A stretch of 64,000 nucleotides of DNA from Virgibacillus_F sp049310925 (GCF_049310925.1 NZ_JBMERP010000008.1:19961-83960); one strand, 5' to 3'. Positions 6,904-16,463 are shown, counted from the first letter of the stretch. Program-made: numbers and translations. The notes: generated from the sequence alone by a model not told the origin.

Positions 6904-8184
6904 ATGGCACAACGTGAAATTCAAGTTGACGAACGATTACCATTTTTACAAAGCTTACCACTTAGCATTCAGCATTTATTCGCAATGTTTGGTTCAACCG
7001 TTTTGGTTCCTGTTATCTTTCAAATTAATCCAGCAACGATTCTATTAATGAACGGGATAGGTACGCTCCTATATCTATTCATAACAAAAGGGAAAATTCC
7101 TGCTTACTTGGGGTCAAGTTTTGCTTTCTTGTCACCTGTGCTAGTTGTGCTTGGCCAGTATTCAGGTGGGACAGGCTACAGCTATGTTCTAGGTGGATTT
7201 CTGGCGGTTGGAATTGTCTTAACATTAGTTGGAATGCTTGTACGGGTTGCCGGCACAGCATGGATTGATGTTATTTTTCCACCAGCAGCAATGGGAGCAA
7301 TTGTTGCAGTAATTGGCCTTGAGCTTGTCCCGACAGCTGCTCAAATGGCTGGATGGATAGCCCCCGATGATGCAGCACCAACGTGGAGTGTTGATCCAGA
7401 AGTAGCATTAGTAGCTTTCTTAACCTTATCAATTACCATTATTTGCTGGGTAACCTTACGGGGATTCTTAAAAATAATTCCCATCCTAATCGGTATTGTA
7501 GCTGGATATTTTATAGCGTATGCTTTTGGGCTTGTTGATTTAACAAACGTACAAGAAGCTTCTTGGATCTCTATCCCAGAGTTTTATCAAATGAAAATAA
7601 ACTGGTCAGCTATACTCGTTATCCTGCCAGCTGCACTTGTTTTAATACCAGAACATATTGGGCATTTATTTGTAACGGGAAATATCGTAAAAAAGGATTT
7701 AACGAAAGATCCTGGTCTTGACCGTTCACTAATGGGAAATGGTATTTCGACCATCATTTCGAGTTTCTTCGGTGCCACACCAAATACAACGTATGGAGAA
7801 AATATAGGAGTTCTGGCGATTACCCGTGTATATTCAACCTGGATTATTGGAATGGCAGCAGTAGTAGCTATTATTCTATCTTTTTGTGGAAAACTGGCTG
7901 CACTTATATCCTCCATTCCAACACCAGTAATGGGCGGTATTTCTATTCTTCTATTTGGAATTATTGCAGCAAGTGGAATACGGATGTTAGTTGAAGCAAA
8001 AGTTGACTACAGCCGTTCACAGAATCTAATTCTTACCACGGTCGTTCTTGTTATTGGAATTAGTGGTGCAACCGTACAATTAGGCGATGTGGCACTAACA
8101 GGAATGGGCTTAGCAACAATAGTCGCAATCATCTTGAGTGTCTTCTTAAAGTTACTGGACACATTTAACTTGTCAAACGAATAA
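6904..8184 (+). CDS. pyrP: Uracil permease (NCS2 family)
   Basis: A 426-residue polytopic membrane protein of the nucleobase-cation symporter 2 family. Recognised by SIQHLFAMFGSTVLVP near residue 21, GKIPAYLGSSFAFLSP near 63, LVLIPEHIGHLFVTGNIV near 245 and GATPNTTYGENIGVLAITRV near 290. The last two carry the Glu and Asn-Thr residues that bind uracil in this family. It imports uracil with protons for salvage. The ATG has AGGGGGTATGAGAC in front. The PyrR attenuator directly upstream confirms a pyrimidine role. It is monocistronic with its own terminator, away from any pyr biosynthetic operon. Confidence 0.92.
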   Translation: MAQREIQVDERLPFLQSLPLSIQHLFAMFGSTVLVPVIFQINPATILLMNGIGTLLYLFITKGKIPAYLGSSFAFLSPVLVVLGQYSGGTGYSYVLGGFLAVGIVLTLVGMLVRVAGTAWIDVIFPPAAMGAIVAVIGLELVPTAAQMAGWIAPDDAAPTWSVDPEVALVAFLTLSITIICWVTLRGFLKIIPILIGIVAGYFIAYAFGLVDLTNVQEASWISIPEFYQMKINWSAILVILPAALVLIPEHIGHLFVTGNIVKKDLTKDPGLDRSLMGNGISTIISSFFGATPNTTYGENIGVLAITRVYSTWIIGMAAVVAIILSFCGKLAALISSIPTPVMGGISILLFGIIAASGIRMLVEAKVDYSRSQNLILTTVVLVIGISGATVQLGDVALTGMGLATIVAIILSVFLKLLDTFNLSNE

Positions 8185-8190
8185 ATAGTT

Positions 8191-8227
8191 AAGCCGCATC
8201 TTCTTTTGAAGGTGCGGCTTTTACTTT
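8191..8227 (+). terminator. Terminator of the uracil permease gene
   Basis: AAGCCGCATCTT, a short loop, AAGGTGCGGCTT, then TTTACTTT. One wobble pair. Confidence 0.85.
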
Positions 8228-8231
8228 CTTA

Positions 8232-9839
8232 TCATCTACTCTTTTGGCAAATGGTATAATTGATTGTTAGAAATGGAATTGAAAATATCCACATGACGTG
8301 CTGTGCCTCTAAATTTCCGTCCACGTCTTCCCCCACTCGAAATCTTTCTTCAATAGGCAGTTTAAATAAAAAGTTTTTAAGTGTAAAGTAAACTCCAGAA
8401 TCCGAATCACCTGGTTGCTTCCTTTTACTGGTTAATTCTAGTTTTCTCTCATTCCAGTTCAATTCCAGTATTCCTGTCATTGTTGACCATGGCAATGGTA
8501 AAGCAATGTTCATGTATGTCCTGTTCCCTGTCTTATGATAAGAATAAACAGCTATAAAAACCGTTTCACCGTTCGCTTTCCTGACCCACGCCCTTGGACT
8601 GGTTCTTCCATCGATGCCTTCCTTCACGGATAAGATGTCCCCAATCATTTCTACCTTCTTGCTTGATAAAGGCAAATTGATTTGTTTTACATTCCTGCTC
8701 AAAAGCTTGTAGACGTATGCAAAAGGTTTAAACCAATTATGCCAATTAACCTCTGCAAACAGACGATAATTTCTGGTATTTTCGTAAAAATCAACAACAC
8801 TAGATGAATGCGTTTCAGAATCAATGCTAGTTTTATATATTTCCATATCATCTACTAAACCATTACGTTGTGGATCATCCAACTTTTCCGACAAAACAGC
8901 TTCTCCAACAGTCATTTTACCCTTGATTTTACTAACCGGGAAATCCATTTCTCTTTCATTTGAACATGGTGGCTTAATATTCCAACCGATTACACCAACT
9001 AAAGCAAACAATAAGCAGTTAGTAATTCCGTGGAAATATAACATGAACGTAATCGTTACACTATAGAGACCTGTAAGATTACCGAATGCATACATTAAGG
9101 AAAATAGGATACTTAAACCTAAAGCTGCAAAAGAAATTCTGACCATCCGCTTTTGGATTGTATTGCTAAACTTAGCCTTATAAGACAAGATGATTAAACC
9201 ATAAATTGCAACGATATAAATAAGTACAGAAATCAGTTCCAGTACAACTGAATAAGTGATCCCTACCGCAACAATGATTGGAGCTATTAAAATAAGCGTA
9301 CAAATCCACTTGTACAGTGTAGATTTATATAACCTGCCCAAAAACCCTACAAAGACAGGTAATAAAAATGAGGCGTAATGAAAATGTATGCTTGTTAGCC
9401 ACGTTAGAATGGGTGAAAAACCCGTGTTTACATTAGTTTCACTTGCGAAAAACCAAGCGCCACCTATTGCCAAATAAATCAATCCCATATCAATCATAAA
9501 TTCTTCCAGATTAACAAAACCTCTATTCATGAACCTGAAAAAGCCGTAGTATGCGACTATAATTGTAAAAACAAAATAAAGTCCAGCAAATGCACCATTC
9601 AACAACATGTTTGTAGGAATTAACTGCAAAAATACAATTCCGAGTGACGGTGGTATAAAGATATATGGAACAAACCTCGTAAACCAGTTCCGATTATTCA
9701 CAGTAACAATATGTAAGACGATCGGTACAAAAACAAGTTGAGCCACGGTGAGGATTAAAAAATGCCATTGATTTGGGCTAAATAAGGTAATCATGATGAA
9801 AAACAAAACATTTATAATAGCAATTTTAAAGAAAGTCAT
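8232..9839 (-). CDS. yndJ: YndJ-family membrane protein
   Basis: About 535 residues. The N-terminal 280 residues form eight or nine membrane helices. The C-terminal 250 residues are soluble and mostly beta-rich by composition (RSPRAWVRKANGETVFIAVYSYHKTG, then LPLPWSTMTGILELNW). This matches B. subtilis YndJ in length and layout. The function is unknown. The ATG at 9839 overlaps the end of the upstream gene by 14 nt, which suggests translational coupling; an in-frame ATG at 9872 would overlap more and has no clear ribosome binding site. It is the last gene of a three-gene operon that ends close to the pyrP terminator. Confidence 0.7.
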   Translation of the reverse strand: MTFFKIAIINVLFFIMITLFSPNQWHFLILTVAQLVFVPIVLHIVTVNNRNWFTRFVPYIFIPPSLGIVFLQLIPTNMLLNGAFAGLYFVFTIIVAYYGFFRFMNRGFVNLEEFMIDMGLIYLAIGGAWFFASETNVNTGFSPILTWLTSIHFHYASFLLPVFVGFLGRLYKSTLYKWICTLILIAPIIVAVGITYSVVLELISVLIYIVAIYGLIILSYKAKFSNTIQKRMVRISFAALGLSILFSLMYAFGNLTGLYSVTITFMLYFHGITNCLLFALVGVIGWNIKPPCSNEREMDFPVSKIKGKMTVGEAVLSEKLDDPQRNGLVDDMEIYKTSIDSETHSSSVVDFYENTRNYRLFAEVNWHNWFKPFAYVYKLLSRNVKQINLPLSSKKVEMIGDILSVKEGIDGRTSPRAWVRKANGETVFIAVYSYHKTGNRTYMNIALPLPWSTMTGILELNWNERKLELTSKRKQPGDSDSGVYFTLKNFLFKLPIEERFRVGEDVDGNLEAQHVMWIFSIPFLTINYTICQKSR

Positions 9840-10440
9840 TACTGGAAAACTCTCCTTTGTAAGAAAAAACATTTCCTATGATAGGATTACTGACCACCAC
9901 ATTAATGGCGAATATATTTCGTTCTTCTACATATTGTTCGTGAACTGATGCCAGGCCCTGAAATAAGCGTGGCAAAGGAATCTCGAGCTTGCCAATCACC
10001 AGTCGTTGGTCTTTCGAATCAATTTGCAAGCCTCCACTAGTTGTCACAGACAATACTAGATCAGAGTACAACAAATGCGGCTCACCTAAATAATCCATAA
10101 TAATCATCCGTGTCGAATCAAAGCTCATTAGCGCATTAAAATATCTTTTCTTTCCATTAAAAAAGAATGTCCGTTTCCAATGTATCTGTTCTTCACCTTT
10201 TTGACCAGTTCGAGGCGTATTTACAATCTCAAACGGGACATTTTTACCATGTTCAGGGAATAGTAATTTCCATCTTACTCCAAGCCAGAACAGAGGAAAT
10301 AACAACTTTGGGCCCCCATTGATTGATTTCATAACTCCTGTACCAGTGAAAGTAGATTGTCCAGCGAATTCGTATCTTTTTTGTAGCATTGGGTCAAGTT
10401 TATAAAATTCATCACCCAACACCTTTTTATAAATAGACAT
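9826..10440 (-). CDS. DUF4166-type protein, middle gene of the yndJ operon
   Basis: 204 residues. The N-terminus SIYKKVLGDEFYKLDPMLQKRY and the following GVMKSINGGPKLLFPLFWLGVRWKLLFPE are the features I associate with the DUF4166 family. It is mostly soluble, with no convincing helices. No enzymatic motif is visible. Comparable genes sit beside yndJ in B. subtilis (yndH region), so a conserved module with the neighbours is likely. The gap to the upstream gene is 12 nt and the overlap with the downstream gene is 14 nt. Confidence 0.7.
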   Translation of the reverse strand: MSIYKKVLGDEFYKLDPMLQKRYEFAGQSTFTGTGVMKSINGGPKLLFPLFWLGVRWKLLFPEHGKNVPFEIVNTPRTGQKGEEQIHWKRTFFFNGKKRYFNALMSFDSTRMIIMDYLGEPHLLYSDLVLSVTTSGGLQIDSKDQRLVIGKLEIPLPRLFQGLASVHEQYVEERNIFAINVVVSNPIIGNVFSYKGEFSSNDFL

Positions 10441-10452
10441 ATAAAAGTCCCC

Positions 10453-11373
10453 TTACCGCTTTCTTTTACAGGTTTTCGCAGTTGGCATATCCTTGCTGTT
10501 TAACAACCCAACCACAGAAAGAGCTAATAAAGATATGTTAAAAGTAAGCGGATTAAAAGGATGAGTTAAATAGTTCTGATCCGCTAAAACTGCTCCCAAT
10601 GTTAACAACGGAAATAGAATAATTTGTAGCTGGTATAACCTATATTTATTCGGATATATTAGCCAGAAAATACCAAATAAGACCTCTAGAATTCCAACTA
10701 TGCTTACGATAAAAGTTGAATCACTTATTGATAAAGGAAGTACTGAAGTTATCATAGAAAGCTCTTCTGGATGCATTGCCAGTAATTTTGGTACAAGTCC
10801 ATGATATACCCATACAAAGAAAAACAAAAAAGTGATTAACGAATTACTAAAAAAGCGGATGTACTGAGAATGTGGCTTCTCATCCTTTTCCAACCATCTC
10901 TTTAATACGTCAAAGCTTAATGCAGTTCCCCAACCAATCATAGGTCGAAAAATTAAATTATCAACTATGCTTCCAAATTTCCCAAAGCTAGGATCATAGT
11001 TGTACTGTGTAAGAAATGTAATGGGTTCATTTTGGTTGGGAATATACTTCCAATACCCTCTTCCTTCACGGATAATGGAAATAGTCTGATCGGTTCCGAA
11101 ATGTAGAGAAGAAGTTTTTGATCCGTCTTTAGCATGATGACTACCAACACTTTCACCCCAACCTTCAATCTGTACACCAAAACCTATTTTCGTTTTATAT
11201 GTGAATTTTTGTGGTTCATTATCAATTTTTGGTAAGTATGTAATCGAAGAAAAACGTAAATCCCATTGTTGGTGCATGTCTGGGGTTTGTGTAGCCTCCC
11301 ATATCTTGTCCATTTCAGTATTGATAGGAATTTCAACATAGATTGGTTTGTGCTTCACGCTCATCACCCCCAT
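10453..11373 (-). CDS. SRPBCC domain fused to a DoxX-like membrane domain
   Basis: Up to 306 residues in two parts. Residues 5-165 form a START/SRPBCC-type ligand-binding fold (IYVEIPINTEMDKIWEATQTPDMHQQWD, then GTALSFDVLKRWLEKD). Residues 180-295 carry four helices of DoxX-like type (LFFFVWVYHGLVPKLLAMHPEE). First gene of the yndJ-type operon; ligand and role unknown. The start is ambiguous: ATG at 11373 and ATG at 11364 have no spaced ribosome binding site, while GTG at 11358 lies about 7 nt after GGGGGTG and is the best placed. The protein begins properly near VKHKPIYVEI. Confidence 0.7.
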   Translation of the reverse strand: MGVMSVKHKPIYVEIPINTEMDKIWEATQTPDMHQQWDLRFSSITYLPKIDNEPQKFTYKTKIGFGVQIEGWGESVGSHHAKDGSKTSSLHFGTDQTISIIREGRGYWKYIPNQNEPITFLTQYNYDPSFGKFGSIVDNLIFRPMIGWGTALSFDVLKRWLEKDEKPHSQYIRFFSNSLITFLFFFVWVYHGLVPKLLAMHPEELSMITSVLPLSISDSTFIVSIVGILEVLFGIFWLIYPNKYRLYQLQIILFPLLTLGAVLADQNYLTHPFNPLTFNISLLALSVVGLLNSKDMPTAKTCKRKR

Positions 11374-11491
11374 TATAGATATAGTTTACCATATCCTAAC
11401 CAGCCAAAACAGATGCATTCAAGTTGGTTTGTCTTTGGGAGGAATATTTACGGGCTAACGGTTGATTTCCCAAATTAATGTGATAAATAAT

Positions 11492-11522
11492 TTGACGAAA
11501 AAAGGTGTGAAGATGCTATACT
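11492..11522 (+). promoter_or_regulatory. SigA-type promoter of pheA with extended -10
   Basis: TTGACG (11492-11497), a 19-nt spacer and TGCTATACT. The TGN extension can compensate for the long spacer. It lies 100 nt before the pheA start. Confidence 0.55.
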
Positions 11523-11621
11523 GAATGTACAAAAATTTCACTAAACTGAAGGCTTCTGCAGTTCCTGTTTTAAAATATGGCCTTTAATTTAATTTTGTTA
11601 ACTTTTGACAGGAGGACCATT

Positions 11622-12485
11622 ATGTTAGAAAATAAGTACCAGCCTACCGTCTCCTATTTGGGGCCAGAAGCATCATTTACACATATTGCTGCAAGTTCAT
11701 TTTTTGGTAAATCAGGGTTAGTTCCCCAGCCAACAATTCCGGATTGTATTGAGGCTGTAACTTCGGGACGCGTGGCGTATGCTGTTGTTCCGCTGGAAAA
11801 TGCATTGGAAGGATCCGTTCCGTTAACAATCGATTATTTGTTTCATGGAAGCGAGTTGTTCATTAATGCAGAAATTTCAACTGCGATTGAACAACACTTA
11901 ATGGTAAATAAAAAACAGGCAGATTCGATAAACGACTTAGAATCGATAAATTCACATCCACATGCACTAGCCCAGTGTCACAAATATTTACAGTACCATT
12001 ACCGTCGTGTCCCGCTGATTCAAACGACATCTACTGCAGCTGCTGCAAAATTTATTTCAGAAAATCCGGATGAAAAAATTGCAGCTATTGGAAACAGTTT
12101 AGCAGCTGAAAAATATGGATTACATATTATTAAAGAAAATATTCAGGACTTTCATTTTAACCATACAAGATTCGTGGTACTTTCGTTACGGAAAGAGACA
12201 TTAAAAAACGGTGGAAATAATACCAACCTTAAAACGACACTGATGGTCAAACTACCCGAGGTCGATCATTCTGGTTTGCTACATCAGATATTATCTGTTT
12301 TTGCATGGAGAAAGCTCAATTTGAGCAAAATTGAATCAAGACCACTTAAAACAGGACTTGGTAATTATTTTTTTATAATTGATATCTTAGAGTCTGAGGA
12401 TCATCCAATGATGAAAGGCGCGCTAGAAGAGCTTCACGCACTGGATTGTTCTGTCCAAACATTTGGTTCCTATTACGCTTATTAA
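11622..12485 (+). CDS. pheA: Prephenate dehydratase
   Basis: 287 residues. The catalytic domain (about 5-185) begins VSYLGPEASFTH, includes VPLENALEGSV and ends with the family motif HTRFVVLS. The C-terminal ACT domain (about 200-285) has GLLHQILSVFAWRKLNLSKIESRP, the phenylalanine-binding GALS/ESRP region. It converts prephenate to phenylpyruvate in phenylalanine synthesis, and the ACT domain predicts feedback inhibition by phenylalanine. Start: ATG at 11622 with AGGAGGACCATT in front; longer in-frame starts lack a ribosome binding site. Single gene with its own promoter and terminator. Confidence 0.93.
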   Translation: MLENKYQPTVSYLGPEASFTHIAASSFFGKSGLVPQPTIPDCIEAVTSGRVAYAVVPLENALEGSVPLTIDYLFHGSELFINAEISTAIEQHLMVNKKQADSINDLESINSHPHALAQCHKYLQYHYRRVPLIQTTSTAAAAKFISENPDEKIAAIGNSLAAEKYGLHIIKENIQDFHFNHTRFVVLSLRKETLKNGGNNTNLKTTLMVKLPEVDHSGLLHQILSVFAWRKLNLSKIESRPLKTGLGNYFFIIDILESEDHPMMKGALEELHALDCSVQTFGSYYAY

Positions 12486-12520
12486 TGCTAACTTAAAATT
12501 TATTGTTATTGGAAAACCTA

Positions 12521-12560
12521 TTAAAAAGAGACTATTCTTTGAAAGAATAGTCTCTTTTTA
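12521..12560 (+). terminator. Terminator of pheA
   Basis: A perfect stem AAAAAGAGACTATTCTTT / AAAGAATAGTCTCTTTTT with a minimal loop and a T-run. It may work in both directions. Confidence 0.9.
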
Positions 12561-12783
12561 TAATACAAAAACTATATGTAGTTCTGTTCTGATTTAAACT
12601 TTCCCTATAATTTATAGTATGAAATTTTGTTGTAATGTTGCCCAATATCTTCATTCATACATAAAAGTTTCTTGGGCATTATAAAGATAAGCGAATATCC
12701 GAATGAAGGTGACTTAACGTATCTACCTGTAATATTTTAACACTTCTAAAACTACCAAAATAAAAAAACGAAAGGAGAAAAAA

Positions 12784-13251
12784 ATGGAACATCTAAAAGC
12801 GATAATTATAAAATTTGTAGTTGTTACAGCAGTATTATTCGTAGTATTGTCTTTACTTTTCGGAGTCGACTTTGGTGAAGTTTTGCTTATTAGTATAGTT
12901 TTAACAGGGGCTTCATACTTAATTGGTGATTTATTCGTTTTGCCAAAAACAAGTAATACCGTAGCCACTCTCTCAGACCTGGGCCTTGCGTTCTTTGTCA
13001 TTTGGATAGTTGGTGGTGGCGTAATAGAGGAAGAAATTTCGCTAGTAATGGCCTCAATTATAAGCGCCATAGGAATAGCAGCTGGGGAAATGTTCTTTCA
13101 TATGTATATGGAAAAAGATGTTTTGGAGCAAGAACATCAGCGTGAATCAAATAGGATGCCCCGTCAAGAATTTAGTACGGAATTTGCTGAAGAGGATTCA
13201 CCAGAAATCAAAAAAGACCGACATACGTCCAATGACGATGAGTTAAAATAA
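12784..13251 (+). CDS. yndM: YndM-type DUF2512 membrane protein
   Basis: 155 residues. Four helices (about 5-27, 28-48, 58-78 and 83-105) are followed by a charged cytoplasmic tail (residues 110-155). ASYLIGDLFVLPKTSNTVATLSDLGLAFFVIW matches the DUF2512 family, which is common in Bacillaceae and has no known function. The ribosome binding site GAAAGGAGAAAAAA precedes the ATG. It stands alone between pheA and the carboxypeptidase and shares a terminator with the latter. Confidence 0.75.
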   Translation: MEHLKAIIIKFVVVTAVLFVVLSLLFGVDFGEVLLISIVLTGASYLIGDLFVLPKTSNTVATLSDLGLAFFVIWIVGGGVIEEEISLVMASIISAIGIAAGEMFFHMYMEKDVLEQEHQRESNRMPRQEFSTEFAEEDSPEIKKDRHTSNDDELK

Positions 13252-13286
13252 GATTCAGCCCCCTACCGGGCTGAATCTTTTTACTG
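13249..13286. terminator. Bidirectional terminator
   Basis: AGATTCAGCCC, CCTACC loop, GGGCTGAATCT, with T-rich sequence on both sides. It serves the DUF2512 gene on the plus strand and overlaps the last codons of the convergent carboxypeptidase. Confidence 0.85.
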
Positions 13287-14819
13287 ACTAGCAATTATAG
13301 TAACAATATTATCCTCAATATCTTTCCCGCCGTCTTCATCAAGTAGATGGTTTATTACTATAGAAAAGATTATTGTTTCACTTTCCCTTGGATTAATATA
13401 CCCAGATAATGAGCTAACAGAATTTATTGTTCCAGTTTTAGCTTGAATGGTTGCAAAGTTTGATATGTCTTCCATTCTATTCCGTAAAGTCCCTCCCACC
13501 ATACGATCATCAGCACCTGCTACTGGCAGGGAATGAACGAAAGTTGGAAACCACTCTTCTTTTTGTATTGTATACAAAAGTTTTGAGATCTCATTTGGAG
13601 GAACTAAACTGATGCTTGAAATCCCAGAACCGTCCCGAAGCTTGAGTGTCTCGATATTCAATCCCATTTCAAGAATTTTTTCTTCCATCACTTCCAGACC
13701 TTTTTCCCAACTACCTTCACCTTTTATGGCTTTTCCCATCTCTTTAACGAGCACTTCTGCATGTACATTATTACTTAACTTCATAAATGGAAGGATCATG
13801 TCTGATAGTGGAGCTGATTTATGTGAAAGAAAGACTGATGCTTGTTCAGGTGCTTTTCCTACCTTTAAATCACCAGTCCATGTGATTCCCTGATCTCTCA
13901 GAGCTTGTTGAAACAAATCCAAGGTATAACGCGTTGGCTCCCAAACAGCCATCCACTCTTTTACAGGCCATGAGCCACTAGGAATGGTTCCTTTAACTGT
14001 AATCACATTTGTACCGTGTTCGCGTTCTACTTCAATATCCTCTTCTTTTCCTTTTGGAACTGTCCTGGCCTGATTAACAATTTGCACATAATTTGTTTGT
14101 GGGGAAACGGAAATAATTGGTTTCTGCCCTTCACTGGCCCCGGGTTTTACTTCTACAATAACTGAACCTGCATCATAGTCCTTATCAGGAGAAACAGTTA
14201 GTCCAGATATTTGGGCTCCATAATAATACTGCTCATCATCCCAGATTAAATCAGGTGTAATTCTTATATCATCAAACCATGAATCATCAGCGACAATATC
14301 TCCATTAATTTTACTCACGCCACTATCAATTATTTTTTTTGCAAAATCATTTAAATCACCAGGTAATAAGGTGGGGTCACCTTTACCTTTTAAATAGAGA
14401 TCACCTTGCAGTGTAGTACCATTCACCGGATTATCCGTTAAAATTTCAGTTTTGAATGTGTGATCTCTCCCAAGTGTAGACATTGCTGTAGCACCAGTAA
14501 ACAATTTCATATTTGAAGCTGGGTGCATCCGGGTATTCCCACTATGTTCATAAATAATTTCACCGGTTGCAGCAGATCTGATACTGATTCCTATTATCGC
14601 TCCTGCTAAATTTGGTTCGCTTTTAATGTACTCATCTATTTTTTGCTTTAACGGCGTCGGCTTATTACTTGTGGGTTCTTGCGTTACCTGTGGTTTCTCG
14701 AAAACACTCACGTCCTTCACCTTGTTAACAGTATTTTTGTCGTCAGCAGGGGCTATATCTATTAAAATAACTACTATAAAAACAAATAAAATAGCGAAAA
14801 TTATTCTGACCATTTTCAT
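13281..14819 (-). CDS. dacB: D-alanyl-D-alanine carboxypeptidase/endopeptidase (PBP4 type)
   Basis: About 512 residues. An N-terminal signal/anchor helix (about 5-22) and a linker rich in Thr, Pro and Lys are followed by a class C penicillin-binding fold. Active-site motifs: SxxK (HPASNMKLFTG), SxN (KLSNNVHAEV) and KTG (QAKTGTINS). The long insertion between the first two motifs is the PBP4/DacC domain II-III pattern. It trims or cleaves peptidoglycan cross-links outside the cell. Start: ATG at 14819 with GAGGTGAAATTC in front. An in-frame GTG at 14828 would overlap that site. Confidence 0.9.
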   Translation of the reverse strand: MKMVRIIFAILFVFIVVILIDIAPADDKNTVNKVKDVSVFEKPQVTQEPTSNKPTPLKQKIDEYIKSEPNLAGAIIGISIRSAATGEIIYEHSGNTRMHPASNMKLFTGATAMSTLGRDHTFKTEILTDNPVNGTTLQGDLYLKGKGDPTLLPGDLNDFAKKIIDSGVSKINGDIVADDSWFDDIRITPDLIWDDEQYYYGAQISGLTVSPDKDYDAGSVIVEVKPGASEGQKPIISVSPQTNYVQIVNQARTVPKGKEEDIEVEREHGTNVITVKGTIPSGSWPVKEWMAVWEPTRYTLDLFQQALRDQGITWTGDLKVGKAPEQASVFLSHKSAPLSDMILPFMKLSNNVHAEVLVKEMGKAIKGEGSWEKGLEVMEEKILEMGLNIETLKLRDGSGISSISLVPPNEISKLLYTIQKEEWFPTFVHSLPVAGADDRMVGGTLRNRMEDISNFATIQAKTGTINSVSSLSGYINPRESETIIFSIVINHLLDEDGGKDIEDNIVTIIASQ

Positions 14820-14877
14820 GAATTTCACCTCAACTCTTTAAAACGTTTTTTTATAAAGGAATTCAAACAAGTATAAA

Positions 14878-14934
14878 GTGTAGGTTTACAAACCTTACAC
14901 TTATGCGGAAAGAAAGTTTTATACTTTCTTTCCT
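14878..14934. repeat. Two-hairpin intergenic repeat, copy 2
   Basis: Hairpin 1 (14878-14900, arms GTGTAGGTTT and AAACCTTACAC with one bulge) is followed by the linker CACTTATGC, which overlaps its 3' arm, and hairpin 2 (GGAAAGAAAG and CTTTCTTTCC, 14907-14916 and 14924-14933, perfect 10 bp). It matches copy 1 at 2382-2459, with a compensating T-A to A-T change in the stem of hairpin 2. Confidence 0.65.
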
Positions 14935-15040
14935 CTCAAAAAACGTGTGTACATCCTACAATTGTAACATAGACATTAAGTTCGAAATAGCCTTCACGTT
15001 GTTTACATGATCCCCATCCCTGAATACAGAGTTATTACTT

Positions 15041-15140
15041 AGAGAGGTTGTTCAAAAAGTCCGACAAAAATGACACATCGAATTTCTTGCTAGCTTTTCG
15101 GTCCTATTTATCCTTCATTTTGAAATTTTGAACACGGACT
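15041..15140. repeat. Possible intergenic repeat with inverted ends
   Basis: TGTTCAAAA (15049-15057) and TTTTGAACA (15126-15134) are inverted about 70 nt apart. The AGAGGTTGTTCAAAAAGTCC end looks like dispersed intergenic repeats of Bacilli, but only one copy is in this window. The rest of 14940-15273 shows no gene. Confidence 0.3.
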
Positions 15141-15273
15141 ATAATTACTTATTTTGTAACTATACATTTTCTTAACTAGTTCCTTCATTTAGGGCTTTAC
15201 GTACTTCACGAACTAACTTCTTTCAATATAGCCCTTTATACATTTGATATAACTTGGGATTCTAAATGCCTTT

Positions 15274-16321
15274 TTATAGCTTTGCAACTTTAAAAGCCAT
15301 TATATCCAAGTATATATGGTAAGTAAGTCCAATGAACCCTGTTATCCATGCAAATATAGCAACATATACCATGAACTCCGGAATTATGGTTAAAAATGGT
15401 GTCTCCAATGCTTCAGATAATTGAAACGTGCTGGTGGTATACATAGAAAGTGGGAACACCATCCCCCAAAATTGCGGATCATACCTAAATGGATAGCGAT
15501 TATAAATGTGGCGCCATATCGTAAGTATAAATAAGAGTGGTATCCACCAAGTGCCAGTTATCCAGAAGAACAACGTGAATCCTTTCAGAAATGGGGTGAT
15601 TTCATCGAGCAGGAGCCAATAATTGGAATGCAGTATTAGCGTAGAACCCGCTAAAGTTGTTATAGCAACTGCTCCCATGTTAATCCAATATGGAGGTGTC
15701 AGAGCAGCGAATTTGAAATTGACAAAAGTGAATCTGTAAAAAATGAGTGTAATAATATTAAGATATAACATGCACCCCAGAAAATACATACATAAAGTAA
15801 AAAACAAAATGATTTCCTGACTACTCTCCACATGAGGTACCAAAAGGGTTCCAAGTATTGAAACTGACTGTGTAGCTACAGCTGCAATTAACCAAGCCCC
15901 GTTGATACCTTCAGCAATTGTTGGCTTATCTCTTCTGATAGTGACCGCTGTGAAAAATGTATATAATTACTACCCACAAAATAATTGCTAGAACCCACAA
16001 ATAAATAGGTAAGGAATAGATTTTACCAACAATTATTAGCTGACTTCCAAATACGCTTGTGCCAGCAACTAGTGTAAAAAAACCAGGACCAAGTGTATGG
16101 CTTGTCAAATCTTGCTTCACTTCAGGAAAAAAGCAAACGAGACGAATAATCGTCAGTAGCCACAGTGTAATATAGGCAGCTATATTAATTTAAAATAATG
16201 TTGTAGAAATAAACTCCATTCCAAACAGAGATGTTCCAATTGATAATGCCCCAGTAGCCATAACCAATGCGAAATAACCCGGAAAAAGATCCTTTGCTTG
16301 TCGTTTTAAAAAGGTAAACAT
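15274..16321 (-). pseudogene. Decayed TDT-family (TehA/C4-dicarboxylate type) transporter
   Basis: Read on the minus strand, the pieces join into one polytopic protein of about 349 residues. It starts MFTFLKRQAKDLFPGYFALV at 16321 after a GGAGG site and continues in the same frame through SHTLGPGFFTLVAGTSVFG. In another frame it continues with KPTIAEGINGAWLIAAVATQ to the stop at 15274. Two lesions break it: an in-frame TAA at 16190-16192, where TAT (Tyr) would restore reading, and a one-base deletion in a T-run near 15950. The order of motifs matches the tellurite-resistance/dicarboxylate transporter family. The rest of the sequence is well preserved, so the decay is recent. Confidence 0.8.
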
Positions 16322-16463
16322 TATTAATTAACCTCCAAAATAAGAACATTGTACATCCATCCCCTATCTTATCATTATCTCTTGGTTTGTAATCCTCGTT
16401 TTTTTAAAAAAACTGTATATGGCAATCTTAAACGCGTTAGTTAAGGTGAGATAAAAATTATAC

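Noticed and set aside
15041..15140. Insertion sequence remnant
   Set aside because: Only a 9-bp inverted pair about 70 nt apart is visible and no transposase fragment; kept as a low-confidence repeat only.
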